Below, one piece after another: positions 1 through 7,688 of a DNA stretch of 14,551 bases. Location of the stretch: positions 1-14,551 of the forward strand of contig CAZKYP010000075.1 of the NCBI GenBank assembly GCA_964556885.1. Direction: 5' to 3'. How positions within the stretch are numbered: the first letter of the stretch is position 1; the number at the start of each line of letters is the position of its first letter. The translations under genes and the position numbers were made by a program. The DNA comes from CAZKYP01 sp964556885. Its GTDB lineage: Bacteria; Planctomycetota; Phycisphaerae; Sedimentisphaerales; Anaerobacaceae. The notes below the pieces were generated by a model. The model did no database searches, was not told the origin of the DNA, and saw only the letters and a list, made by a program, of their open reading frames with translations.

Positions 1-2
1 AC

Positions 3-956
3 CATAAAGAACCAATTTATGTTTATACTTATATGTTGCCCGCGTTTATCATGCCCTGGCTGCCGATTTTCATTGGCGCATTGATAATATCAGCAACAAG
101 CTGGAAAAAACTTGATAAGAACACCCATTGGCTGATACAGGCGATATTGATCATTTTTGCCTTTTTCACGTTATCCGGCTCACGGCGAGGTTACTACATT
201 CTTCCTATTTTACCCTTCTGTATGCTTTTGGCAGCGTTGTTCTTGACGGAAACGCGCCGGGAGGTTATAAGAGAGCATCGAGAACGGGGCTTGCGGATTC
301 AAAAACTGGTCTTGATTATTGTGGCCGTTTCAGAATTGATATTAGGACCTATTGTAGTATGGATACTTGTGAACAAAAAGAACTTTGAATTGCCGGATAA
401 TCTGGGCTTTTCGTTTTTTGCCGTCGGTTTGGCTACCTTGCTTACGGGAGCCGTTGCATACAAAATGATCGGAAAAATATTGCAAGACCGCCAACTGCAA
501 ACCGTCTGGACGATGATTCTTATGGCGGGCATTCTGCTGGGCGGTTTTTTCTCCTGGCAATACAATATTTTGGAATCACGCCGCACCGAAAAGCCTTTCA
601 CAATGAAAGTAAATGCAGTAGCTAAATCATTGCCTAAAGAGCGAATCTTGTACTGGCGAAAATATGATGAGACAATGCTCTTCTATATGAAGTTGGACCC
701 GCCCATAACCTGGTACAAAGATGAGGATTCCCTGCGGGAATTTCTAAAAAGTGATCAACCCGGCCTGATAATTTCGCAAGGCAGGTACGTAACCGGCACA
801 ATTGCATCAATGTTACCACAGCAGCCTGTATTCGCAGAAACCTGCTTTACATGGGAATCACCTGATAGACAGCAGAAGAAAATGAAGGCGTGGTTGATTA
901 ACCAGGATGTCTCGCAGATTGCAATGGAGAATATGGAGGCGAATTATGAGAAGTGA
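3..956 (+). CDS. GT39/GT83-like membrane glycosyltransferase, 5'-partial (C-terminal part)
   Basis: The frame is already open at base 3 and reads through the first ATG (base 33), so the true start lies outside the window and only the C-terminal ~317 residues are seen. Several hydrophobic membrane segments are visible. A stretch reading SGSRRGYYILPILP resembles the 'KGKLxTYILPxxP' segment that ArnT/GT39 transferases carry late in their membrane domain. The last ~120 residues are mostly soluble and probably periplasmic, as in ArnT-type proteins. The end overlaps arnB by 11 bp, which places it in the same operon. The family is inferred from this segment and from context. The catalytic N-terminal loop is not in the window, so the sugar and acceptor cannot be judged. 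It is distinct in sequence from the arnT gene at the operon's other end. Confidence 0.75.
   Translation, partial: HKEPIYVYTYMLPAFIMPWLPIFIGALIISATSWKKLDKNTHWLIQAILIIFAFFTLSGSRRGYYILPILPFCMLLAALFLTETRREVIREHRERGLRIQKLVLIIVAVSELILGPIVVWILVNKKNFELPDNLGFSFFAVGLATLLTGAVAYKMIGKILQDRQLQTVWTMILMAGILLGGFFSWQYNILESRRTEKPFTMKVNAVAKSLPKERILYWRKYDETMLFYMKLDPPITWYKDEDSLREFLKSDQPGLIISQGRYVTGTIASMLPQQPVFAETCFTWESPDRQQKKMKAWLINQDVSQIAMENMEANYEK
935..939 (+). promoter_or_regulatory. Ribosome binding site deciding the arnB start
   Basis: GGAGG lies 6 nt before the ATG at 946. The upstream in-frame ATG at 907 has no comparable Shine-Dalgarno sequence and would add 13 residues absent from enteric ArnB, whose N-terminus aligns with the 946 start. 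Confidence 0.75.
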
Positions 957-2097
957 TTTTCTTCCTTTTTCCAGGCCATCCATTAGTAAAGAAGAAATTA
1001 CTGCTGTTACAGAGGTTCTTCGTTCCGGTTGGATTACGACAGGTATGAAGGCCAGCGAATTCGAGAATGTTTTCTGTAACTATGTTGGTTGCAGCGGGGC
1101 AGTGGCATTATCTTCGGCAACAGCCGGAATGCATCTTGCACTCAAGGCGCTCGATATCGGCGCTGGAGACGAGGTCATAACACCTTCGATGACATGGGTT
1201 TCCACGGTGAACCTGATAGTCCTTGCCGGTGCTATGCCGGTCTTTGCCGATATCGACAAAGATACGTTGATGGTTTCGAGCAATACCATAGAGAAATGCA
1301 TTACCGACCGAACGCGGTTGATTATACCTGTGCACTTTGCCGGCGCTCCGGTAGACATCGGTCCTATTCGTAAGCTGGCAGAGGAAAATGACATTTTCCT
1401 TCTTGAAGACGCGGCCCATGCTACGGGTACAGAGTATAAAGGTGAACGGATTGGTTGCAGGGGAACTTCGATTTTTTCTTTTCACCCTATTAAGAATATC
1501 ACAACAGGTGAAGGCGGCATGTTCTGCTCGAACGATCAGAACTTGCTGGACCGGATTCGGAGATTGAAATTTCATGGTCTTGGAGTGGATGCTTATGATC
1601 GTCATACTCAGGGCAGGTCTCCGCAGGCCGAGGTGCTGGAGCCTGGTTATAAATATAACATGACGGATATATCTGCTGTTCTGGGTATAGGTCAACTGGC
1701 CCGTGTTGACAAGTTCAACAGCCGCAGGACCCAACTGGCTATGAAATACCGTGAGCGGCTCAGCGAGGTTGATGAGATTCTGCCGCTTTACGATCCTTCG
1801 TGTCCAATGAAACATTCCTGGCATCTTTTTGTCGTACGTCTCGATACGGACAAGGCTGGCCTTAGCCGGGATGATTTCATGCGAGAACTCAAAGCAAGGA
1901 ATATTGGAACTGGGCTTCATTATCGCGCTGTGCATCTTCAGAGATATTACACCGAATCAATGGGTACGCATCGCGGCATGTTACCGAACACCGAGTGGAA
2001 TTCGGACCGGATATGTTCTCTTCCACTTTTCCCGGATATGACTTTTGATGATGTGGATGATGTTGTCAAAACGATCAAGGAGGTTTTAACTAAATGA
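946..2097 (+). CDS. arnB: UDP-4-amino-4-deoxy-L-arabinose aminotransferase ArnB
   Basis: This 383-residue protein is close to the ~380 residues usual for ArnB. It is a PLP-dependent aminotransferase of the DegT/DnrJ/EryC1 (sugar aminotransferase) fold that converts UDP-4-keto-arabinose to UDP-L-Ara4N with glutamate as amino donor, in the cytoplasm. Diagnostic blocks include FLPFSRP at the N-terminus, SGWITTG, VALSSATAGMH, GDEVITPSMTWVST, the FSFHPIKNIT block containing the Schiff-base lysine (Lys183), GEGG, KFHGLGVDAYDR and the NTEWNSDRICSLPLFPDM ending. These match enteric ArnB almost block for block, so the assignment is secure. The start at 946 is supported by a GGAGG site. The gene overlaps the preceding transferase by 11 bp and arnC by 4 bp (ATGA), indicating translational coupling. 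Confidence 0.96.
   Translation: MRSDFLPFSRPSISKEEITAVTEVLRSGWITTGMKASEFENVFCNYVGCSGAVALSSATAGMHLALKALDIGAGDEVITPSMTWVSTVNLIVLAGAMPVFADIDKDTLMVSSNTIEKCITDRTRLIIPVHFAGAPVDIGPIRKLAEENDIFLLEDAAHATGTEYKGERIGCRGTSIFSFHPIKNITTGEGGMFCSNDQNLLDRIRRLKFHGLGVDAYDRHTQGRSPQAEVLEPGYKYNMTDISAVLGIGQLARVDKFNSRRTQLAMKYRERLSEVDEILPLYDPSCPMKHSWHLFVVRLDTDKAGLSRDDFMRELKARNIGTGLHYRAVHLQRYYTESMGTHRGMLPNTEWNSDRICSLPLFPDMTFDDVDDVVKTIKEVLTK
2077..2083 (+). promoter_or_regulatory. Ribosome binding site for arnC inside the arnB 3' end
   Basis: AAGGAGG is a full-consensus Shine-Dalgarno sequence 10 nt before the arnC ATG at 2094. It lies within the last codons of arnB and supports the ATGA overlap start. Confidence 0.7.
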
Positions 2098-3083
2098 ATG
2101 AAACAGATTTGATATCAATTGTTGTCCCTGTGTTTAATGAGCAGGAAAACCTCCGGGAATTTATCAGACGATGTATAAAATCCTGCAGCGAGATGGGAAG
2201 ACCGTTCGAGCTCGTTCTCGTGGACGACGGCAGTAAGGACTCTTCACCGAAGATAATCACAGAGGCTGCCGAGCAAAACATGGGCAAAGTAGTTGGCGTG
2301 CTTTTGAACAGAAACTACGGACAACACGCCGCAGTCATAGCAGGCTTTGCCGAATCGCGAGGGGATATCATTGTTACTCTCGACGCAGATCTGCAAAATC
2401 CGCCGGAAGAGATTCCGAAGCTTATCGACACTGTCGAAGAGGGATTTGATGTTGTTGGCAGCGTCCGTGTACCGAGGTGTGATACTTTTTTCCGCAGGAT
2501 TGCTTCCAGAATTGTAAATAAAGCTGCCCAAAAGGCCACTGGTGTAAATATGCACGATTACGGCTGCATGCTGCGTGCCTATCGGCGAGGAATAGTGAAC
2601 GCCATGCTCCAGTGCGATGAGAGAAGCACGTTTATCCCTGTGCTGGCCAACAGTTTTGCACGTCATGCCACAGAAATTGAAGTACGCCATGAGACACGTA
2701 CCAAGGGAGATTCGAAGTATAGTTTGTGGAAATTAATCAACCTCCAGTTTGATCTTCTGACCAGCATGACTACGTTCCCACTGCGGCTTTTGAGTGTCAT
2801 GGGTATGTTTATATCAATTATAGGTATTGGATTCGGTATATTCCTGCTTGCGATGAGATTGATATATGGTGCAACCTGGGCGGCACAAGGCGTTTTTACC
2901 CTCTTTGCGGTTCTCTTTATTTTCGTTGGTGCGCAGTTTATCGGGATGGGTCTGCTTGGCGAGTATATCGGGCGAATCTATTACGATGTCAGAGGGCGTC
3001 CACGTTATTTTGTACAGCAAGTTGTCGGCAGAAAAAAAGAAGAAGAAACTCACACAAGAAATTATTCTAAGGTTATGGTATGA
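2094..3083 (+). CDS. arnC: Undecaprenyl-phosphate 4-deoxy-4-formamido-L-arabinose transferase ArnC
   Basis: This is a 329-residue GT2-family transferase (enteric ArnC is ~322). It transfers 4-formamido-4-deoxy-L-arabinose from UDP to undecaprenyl phosphate on the cytoplasmic face of the inner membrane. Visible features are the N-terminal SIVVPVFNEQ nucleotide-binding strand, LVDDGSKD (about 42-49), LNRNYGQH, the metal-binding DAD within TLDADLQNPPEEIP (Asp97/Asp99), and DYGCMLRAYRR followed by ERSTFIP. Two C-terminal membrane helices lie near residues 232-256 and 265-290, with the GLLGEYIGRIY signature after them. The similarity to enteric ArnC is strong along the full length. It overlaps arnB and arnA by 4 bp each, consistent with coupled translation of the three enzymes. 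Confidence 0.96.
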   Translation: MNETDLISIVVPVFNEQENLREFIRRCIKSCSEMGRPFELVLVDDGSKDSSPKIITEAAEQNMGKVVGVLLNRNYGQHAAVIAGFAESRGDIIVTLDADLQNPPEEIPKLIDTVEEGFDVVGSVRVPRCDTFFRRIASRIVNKAAQKATGVNMHDYGCMLRAYRRGIVNAMLQCDERSTFIPVLANSFARHATEIEVRHETRTKGDSKYSLWKLINLQFDLLTSMTTFPLRLLSVMGMFISIIGIGFGIFLLAMRLIYGATWAAQGVFTLFAVLFIFVGAQFIGMGLLGEYIGRIYYDVRGRPRYFVQQVVGRKKEEETHTRNYSKVMV

Positions 3084-5167
3084 AAACTATTGTTTTAGCT
3101 TATCACAATATCGGCTGCGTCGGAATAGAAGCCCTTCTGCGGAACGGCTTTCAGATCGCTGCTGTTTTTACCCACAAACAGGACCCGAATGAGAATATCT
3201 GGTTTCAATCAGTGGCGAAGCTTGCTGCATCGCGGGGCATTCCCGTTTTCGCTCCTGAGAACATCAATCATCCCCTGTGGGTGAAGAGGATTAAGGAATT
3301 AGAGCCGGATATCATTTTTTCATTTTATTATAGAGACATCATCAGGCAGCCTATCCTGGATATTCCACCGGCCGGATGTCTTAATCTGCACGGTTCGCTT
3401 CTGCCTGAATATCGTGGACGGTGCCCGATTAACTGGGTTCTCGTCAACGGCGAAAAGCAGACAGGAGTAACATTGCATTACATGACACCCAAGCCGGATG
3501 ACGGTGATATCGTCTGTCAAAAGAAAATTGTAATCGCAGAAAATGACACAGCAAAGTCTCTGCATGAGAAAGCAGCCCAGGCAGCTTCCAATATGCTCGA
3601 TGATATCCTGCCGAAAATAAAAGACTGCACCGCACCACGAAAACAACAGAATCATTCCAAGGCGACATATTTTGGCGGGAGACGTCCGGAAGACGGTGAA
3701 ATTGACTGGAATGTCACTGCAAAGCAGGTACGGAATCTGGTTCGTGCCGTAACTCAGCCATACCCTGGGGCTTTCAGCTATATCGCAAACGATAAATGTA
3801 TCTTCTGGGCAGTTTCTGAGGAGTCCGGCTTCGGAGAGGAGTTGAGCCCGGGTACCGTAATTTCTACAGATCCTCTCGTGATTGCATGTGGTGAAGGTGC
3901 GGTGCGAGTGGAATTCGGTCAGGCGGAGAAAGGTATCTATATGAATGGAGCTCAACTCGCTCGCGAGCTAAACCTGGTTGAGGGAATGAGATTCGGACCA
4001 AGTTCGCATAGCCGAATCGAAACTTCGAAGAAAAAACACGTTCTCATCCTTGGAGTAAATGGTTTTATTGGTAACGCATTGAGTGAAAGATTGCTTCGGG
4101 ACGGGAAATACGAAGTACACGGAATGGACATTCGATCGAATTATATCCAGCATCTTATCGGCAAACCGTCATTTTATTTTGAAGAGGGTGACATTTCTAT
4201 CCATCGTGAATGGACGGAATACCACATAAAAAAATGTGATATTGTACTTCCTTTGGTAGCCATCGCGACACCGATTGAATATACGCGCAATCCGATAGGT
4301 GTGTTTGAGCTGGATTTCGAGGAAAATCTGAGGGTTGTCCGGTATTGTGTCAAATATAAAAAGCGGATCATTTTCCCATCGACTTCGGAAGTATATGGAA
4401 TGTGTGATGAGAAAGAATTTGACGAAGACAACTCCAGACTGATTTTGGGTCCGATTCGGATGCAAAGGTGGATATATTCCTGCTGCAAGCAGTTGCTCGA
4501 CAGGGTCATTTGGGCCTACGGGCAGAAAGATGGACTCATGTTTACATTGTTCAGGCCGTTTAACTGGGTCGGCCCCAAGCTTGACAGCTTAGCATCTGCA
4601 AGAATCGGAAGCTCTCGTGTCATCACACAACTGATTCTCAATCTTGTGGAAGGTACGCCTATTTTGCTGATAGACGGTGGAAGCCAGAAAAGATGTTTTA
4701 CCGACGTATCTGACGGAGTGGAATGCCTGTTTAGAATAATCGAGAACAAAAACGGCGTCTGTAATGGAAAAATAATTAATATCGGTAATCCCGACAACGA
4801 GATAAGCATCAGGGGACTGGCAGAAATGTTACTTGCTAAATTTGAGCAGCATCCGTTGAGGGGAAACTTCCCTCCCTTCGCGGGTTTTCGTATGATTGAA
4901 AGCGGCTCTTACTACGGCCGCGGCTACCAGGATGTCCAACACAGAAGACCCAGCATCCGGAATGCGAAGAAACTGGTAGGCTGGACACCTACTGTTGATT
5001 TGGAAGAATCTGTAGGACAAACACTGGAATTCTTCCTGCAGGAAAGCATAAAATCTTCAGAGTTTCTGCAAAGCCCACAGTTAAAAGTCCAGGTACCGTA
5101 CGATATAGTACAGGTATCCCACAAAGATGATAAGAAATCTCTGAAGTTAAAGATTCATGAAAGTTAA
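3080..5167 (+). CDS. arnA: Bifunctional UDP-L-Ara4N formyltransferase / UDP-glucuronate decarboxylase ArnA
   Basis: A two-domain cytoplasmic enzyme of 695 residues (enteric ArnA is 660). Residues 1-~305 form the 10-formyl-THF-dependent formyltransferase domain. Its catalytic residues Asn102, His104 (LNLHGSLLPEYRG) and Asp140 are all present. Residues ~318-660 form the short-chain dehydrogenase domain that oxidises and decarboxylates UDP-GlcA. It shows the GVNGFIG NAD-binding loop (325-331), Ser436-Glu437 in PSTSEVYG, Tyr466 and Lys470 of the YxxxK motif, and Arg622 in HRRPSIRNA, which are the counterparts of enteric Ser433/Glu434/Tyr463/Lys467/Arg619. Both activities therefore look intact. 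A tail of about 35 residues, rich in Lys and Asp, extends beyond the usual end and is not recognised. The start overlaps arnC by ATGA, with AAGG 7 nt upstream. Confidence 0.96.
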   Translation: MKTIVLAYHNIGCVGIEALLRNGFQIAAVFTHKQDPNENIWFQSVAKLAASRGIPVFAPENINHPLWVKRIKELEPDIIFSFYYRDIIRQPILDIPPAGCLNLHGSLLPEYRGRCPINWVLVNGEKQTGVTLHYMTPKPDDGDIVCQKKIVIAENDTAKSLHEKAAQAASNMLDDILPKIKDCTAPRKQQNHSKATYFGGRRPEDGEIDWNVTAKQVRNLVRAVTQPYPGAFSYIANDKCIFWAVSEESGFGEELSPGTVISTDPLVIACGEGAVRVEFGQAEKGIYMNGAQLARELNLVEGMRFGPSSHSRIETSKKKHVLILGVNGFIGNALSERLLRDGKYEVHGMDIRSNYIQHLIGKPSFYFEEGDISIHREWTEYHIKKCDIVLPLVAIATPIEYTRNPIGVFELDFEENLRVVRYCVKYKKRIIFPSTSEVYGMCDEKEFDEDNSRLILGPIRMQRWIYSCCKQLLDRVIWAYGQKDGLMFTLFRPFNWVGPKLDSLASARIGSSRVITQLILNLVEGTPILLIDGGSQKRCFTDVSDGVECLFRIIENKNGVCNGKIINIGNPDNEISIRGLAEMLLAKFEQHPLRGNFPPFAGFRMIESGSYYGRGYQDVQHRRPSIRNAKKLVGWTPTVDLEESVGQTLEFFLQESIKSSEFLQSPQLKVQVPYDIVQVSHKDDKKSLKLKIHES

Positions 5168-5297
5168 GTCTGTGGATTGATGTCATTAGCTTCAATTGTG
5201 CCGAATCTGTACAGGTGTTTCTCTGCCTGTTCGGTAGAATTGATATTGAGATTCCAACAGGGTGTCGGAATTCATAGGCGAAGGAAATAATTCAAGT

Positions 5298-6803
5298 ATG
5301 AAAATAGTCTTTACAGATTACTTTGGGAGATGGATAAAGACCGGTGTTATAGTAGTTGCTAATTTTCTTTTATGGGCTATTCCAAGTAATGTGGCTTACC
5401 TAATCGCCCAGAACAGGGATGTTTTACTCGGTCGATACAGTTTGGCCCGGCTTACATGGATACTCGTTCTGATTCCAATAAGTCTTATAGTGCTTTATCT
5501 TATCTGGTCGAATGAAGAAAATAAGAAGAAACGTCAATTCCAGGTTATTGCACTTACACTTTCCATAATTGGCCCGTTATTTTTTGTCGATCTGTTCATG
5601 CGTCTAACGAAGCCCAAACAATATATAATGCACAGGGATTATTACCACCTTGCTCCTGATAAAGTTCTTCATGGGACCTTTTATGATATGCCGGAAAACG
5701 CCTTTTCCTATCCAAATATGCGCCCCGGCTACCCGGATATCGAGTACACTCTGACGACCGACAAAAGGGGTTTTAGAAACGGAACGAGCTTTGATAAATA
5801 CGACATTGTTGTGCTGGGCGATTCGTTTGCAGAAGGCTCCAACGTACCAGATAACCAGATATGGGCATATTTACTGGCCCAAAAAAGTAACCTGACAGTT
5901 TGCAACCTCGGAATGGCGGCAGGTAATCCCGGTACATACCTGGAAACTTTTAAAAGATTCGGTGTTGACTTGTCGCCTAAAATGGTGCTCTGTATGGTCT
6001 ATGAAGGAAATGATTTTCGCGACTCCAACTTCCAGCGGGAAGATACATTTGGAGATTACATAAGTAATTACTTCAAAAGATCACCCTTACGCCTCGCTTT
6101 AATTGAGTTCTTGATACGCCGCTTAGGTTCGAAAGGTGAAAATCTGGTCACTACCCAAAACAGTAATGCTGGTGATGTTAAAACAAGCACTGATGCCACC
6201 TTGATAAGTGCTCTTTCCTGGCTGCCGGTGGGGGTGTCCGATGGGCCGGATGAAAAATTCTATGCTTTCACTGTTAAAAGTGTATTAGCCGATTTCCAGG
6301 ACAGTGATACATTTCTGCATTCGAAAAGTTGCAAAAAAGCCTTTGCCTGTCTTCATCAAATCAAGGAAATATGCGATACTAATAATATTGGCCTCATAAT
6401 TGTTTTTGCTCCGGATAAACCGCACGTTCTTATGCCGCTGATTCGAGACAAAGTTCCGCCCGAAAGCCTGCGGGCATTTATGGCATTAAAACAGAACAAT
6501 TTGCCAGCCGCTGAAGAACTAATGAATACGGTTCTTGCTCGCGTGGAGGTCAGGGAATCCACGGTAAAAGAATTTTGCAGACGGGAATCAATCGGATTTG
6601 TAAGTCTTACCGAGCCATTACGTGAAGGTATCGCTCATGGACGGCAGCTTTATTTCACGTATGACGACCACTGGACTCCCATTGGTCACGAAGTTGTTGC
6701 AAACACAATATCATCTTCCATCTATGAACATCCTATCGTACAAAAGATCATTGATAATAAGTCCCCGGAGTTGAAGATTCATGCAAATCGGTCTGAGAAT
6801 TGA
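5298..6803 (+). CDS. Membrane-anchored SGNH/GDSL hydrolase-like protein
   Basis: With the ATG at 5298 the protein has 501 residues. An in-frame GTG at 5262 would add 12; I prefer the ATG because AAGGA lies 12 nt upstream, though this spacing is long and the choice is uncertain. Three hydrophobic segments (about 16-36, 52-70 and 83-102) precede a large domain, probably extracytoplasmic. SGNH blocks can be picked out: GDSFAEG with candidate nucleophile Ser176 (block I), a glycine-rich NLGMAAGNPG (block II), YEGNDF with Asn238 (block III), and near the C-terminus DDHWTPIGHEV with Asp456/457 and His458 (block V). The last resembles the DxHWT motif of AlgX/AlgJ-type acyltransferases. The family includes esterases and O-acyl transferases, so acyl removal from or transfer to an envelope glycan is possible but unproven. 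It sits between arnA and arnD, where enteric operons have no gene, and overlaps arnD by 23 bp. Confidence 0.8.
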   Translation: MKIVFTDYFGRWIKTGVIVVANFLLWAIPSNVAYLIAQNRDVLLGRYSLARLTWILVLIPISLIVLYLIWSNEENKKKRQFQVIALTLSIIGPLFFVDLFMRLTKPKQYIMHRDYYHLAPDKVLHGTFYDMPENAFSYPNMRPGYPDIEYTLTTDKRGFRNGTSFDKYDIVVLGDSFAEGSNVPDNQIWAYLLAQKSNLTVCNLGMAAGNPGTYLETFKRFGVDLSPKMVLCMVYEGNDFRDSNFQREDTFGDYISNYFKRSPLRLALIEFLIRRLGSKGENLVTTQNSNAGDVKTSTDATLISALSWLPVGVSDGPDEKFYAFTVKSVLADFQDSDTFLHSKSCKKAFACLHQIKEICDTNNIGLIIVFAPDKPHVLMPLIRDKVPPESLRAFMALKQNNLPAAEELMNTVLARVEVRESTVKEFCRRESIGFVSLTEPLREGIAHGRQLYFTYDDHWTPIGHEVVANTISSSIYEHPIVQKIIDNKSPELKIHANRSEN

Positions 6804-7677
6804 TGTTGATACTTACAGGGGGACACAGCTCGGAGTTCCCAATCTGTGTGAGCTCCTTTCCGAAAATTCGATAAAGGCTTCATTCTTTTTTTCGGTTGGT
6901 CCGGATAATATGGGTCGGCACCTGTGGCGGTTACTGCGGCCGGCATTCCTGAAAAAAATGTTGCGAACGAAAGCTGCAAGTTTATATGGATGGGATATTC
7001 TTTTGAGAGGCACATTTTGGCCAGGACCTGTAATCGGAGGAAAACTTGCAGAAGTAATAAAGTCAACGTTCGAAACCGGCCATGAAGTCGGTCTGCATGC
7101 GTGGGACCACCATGCATGGCAAATGCACATAGATCAAATGAATATGGATGTTATTGAAGATTCTCTGAAAAAAGGCGTCGAGACTCTTACCAAAATCCTT
7201 GGTCAACCACCGAAATGCTCCGCTGTTCCTGCCTGGAAATGTAACGACAAGGTTCTGTTGGCAAAGAGCCGGTTCGATTTTGATTACAACAGTGATTGCA
7301 GGGGCGAGAGCATATTTCGTCCTGTTATAAACGGCAAGGAACTTGCCCAACCACAGGTTCCTGTTACCCTTCCGACTTATGATGAAGTGATTGGCCGCAA
7401 CAGTGTAACGGACGATAATTATAACGATTATGTGTTTTCCCTGCTCGAACATGCGAAGCTTAACGTATTGACAATTCACGCCGAGGTTGAGGGTATTGTG
7501 TGTCTGGAGTTGTTCAGAAAATTTGTGAAAAAAGCTGTTTCAAAGGAAATCTCGTTAGTCCCTTTGAGAGTCCTGCTTCAAAACTGCCACGATATTAGTA
7601 ATGCAGCTATTATTAGAAGTGAAATTACCGGTCGCGAAGGATGGATATCTCGCCAGGAGTCTCCGCGGTCCCGTTGA
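6781..7677 (+). CDS. arnD: 4-deoxy-4-formamido-L-arabinose-phosphoundecaprenol deformylase ArnD
   Basis: A 298-residue polysaccharide-deacetylase (NodB-fold) protein, close to the 296 of enteric ArnD. It removes the formyl group from undecaprenyl-phosphate-linked L-Ara4FN before flipping and transfer. Diagnostic segments are GLRIDVDT at the N-terminus (Asp8/Asp10, metal and catalytic motif I), ASFFFSVGPDNMGRHLWR, ASLYGWDILLRGT, HEVGLHAWDHHAWQ (His106, His110/111, motif II), YNSDCRG, PVTLPTYDEVIGR, TIHAEVEG (His233) and the closing GREGW. All expected catalytic elements are present. The start overlaps the SGNH gene by 23 bp, with GGAG 10 nt upstream. Confidence 0.96.
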   Translation: MQIGLRIDVDTYRGTQLGVPNLCELLSENSIKASFFFSVGPDNMGRHLWRLLRPAFLKKMLRTKAASLYGWDILLRGTFWPGPVIGGKLAEVIKSTFETGHEVGLHAWDHHAWQMHIDQMNMDVIEDSLKKGVETLTKILGQPPKCSAVPAWKCNDKVLLAKSRFDFDYNSDCRGESIFRPVINGKELAQPQVPVTLPTYDEVIGRNSVTDDNYNDYVFSLLEHAKLNVLTIHAEVEGIVCLELFRKFVKKAVSKEISLVPLRVLLQNCHDISNAAIIRSEITGREGWISRQESPRSR

Positions 7678-7688
7678 AAGGTAAAAGG

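Noticed and set aside
907..945. Earlier ATG at 907 as the arnB start
   Set aside because: It lacks a ribosome binding site, overlaps the previous gene by 50 bp and adds residues not found in ArnB, whereas the ATG at 946 has GGAGG at the right distance.
1108..1935. A long (275-codon) minus-strand open frame inside arnB
   Set aside because: It is the complement of a fully conserved arnB sequence and shows no family features of its own.
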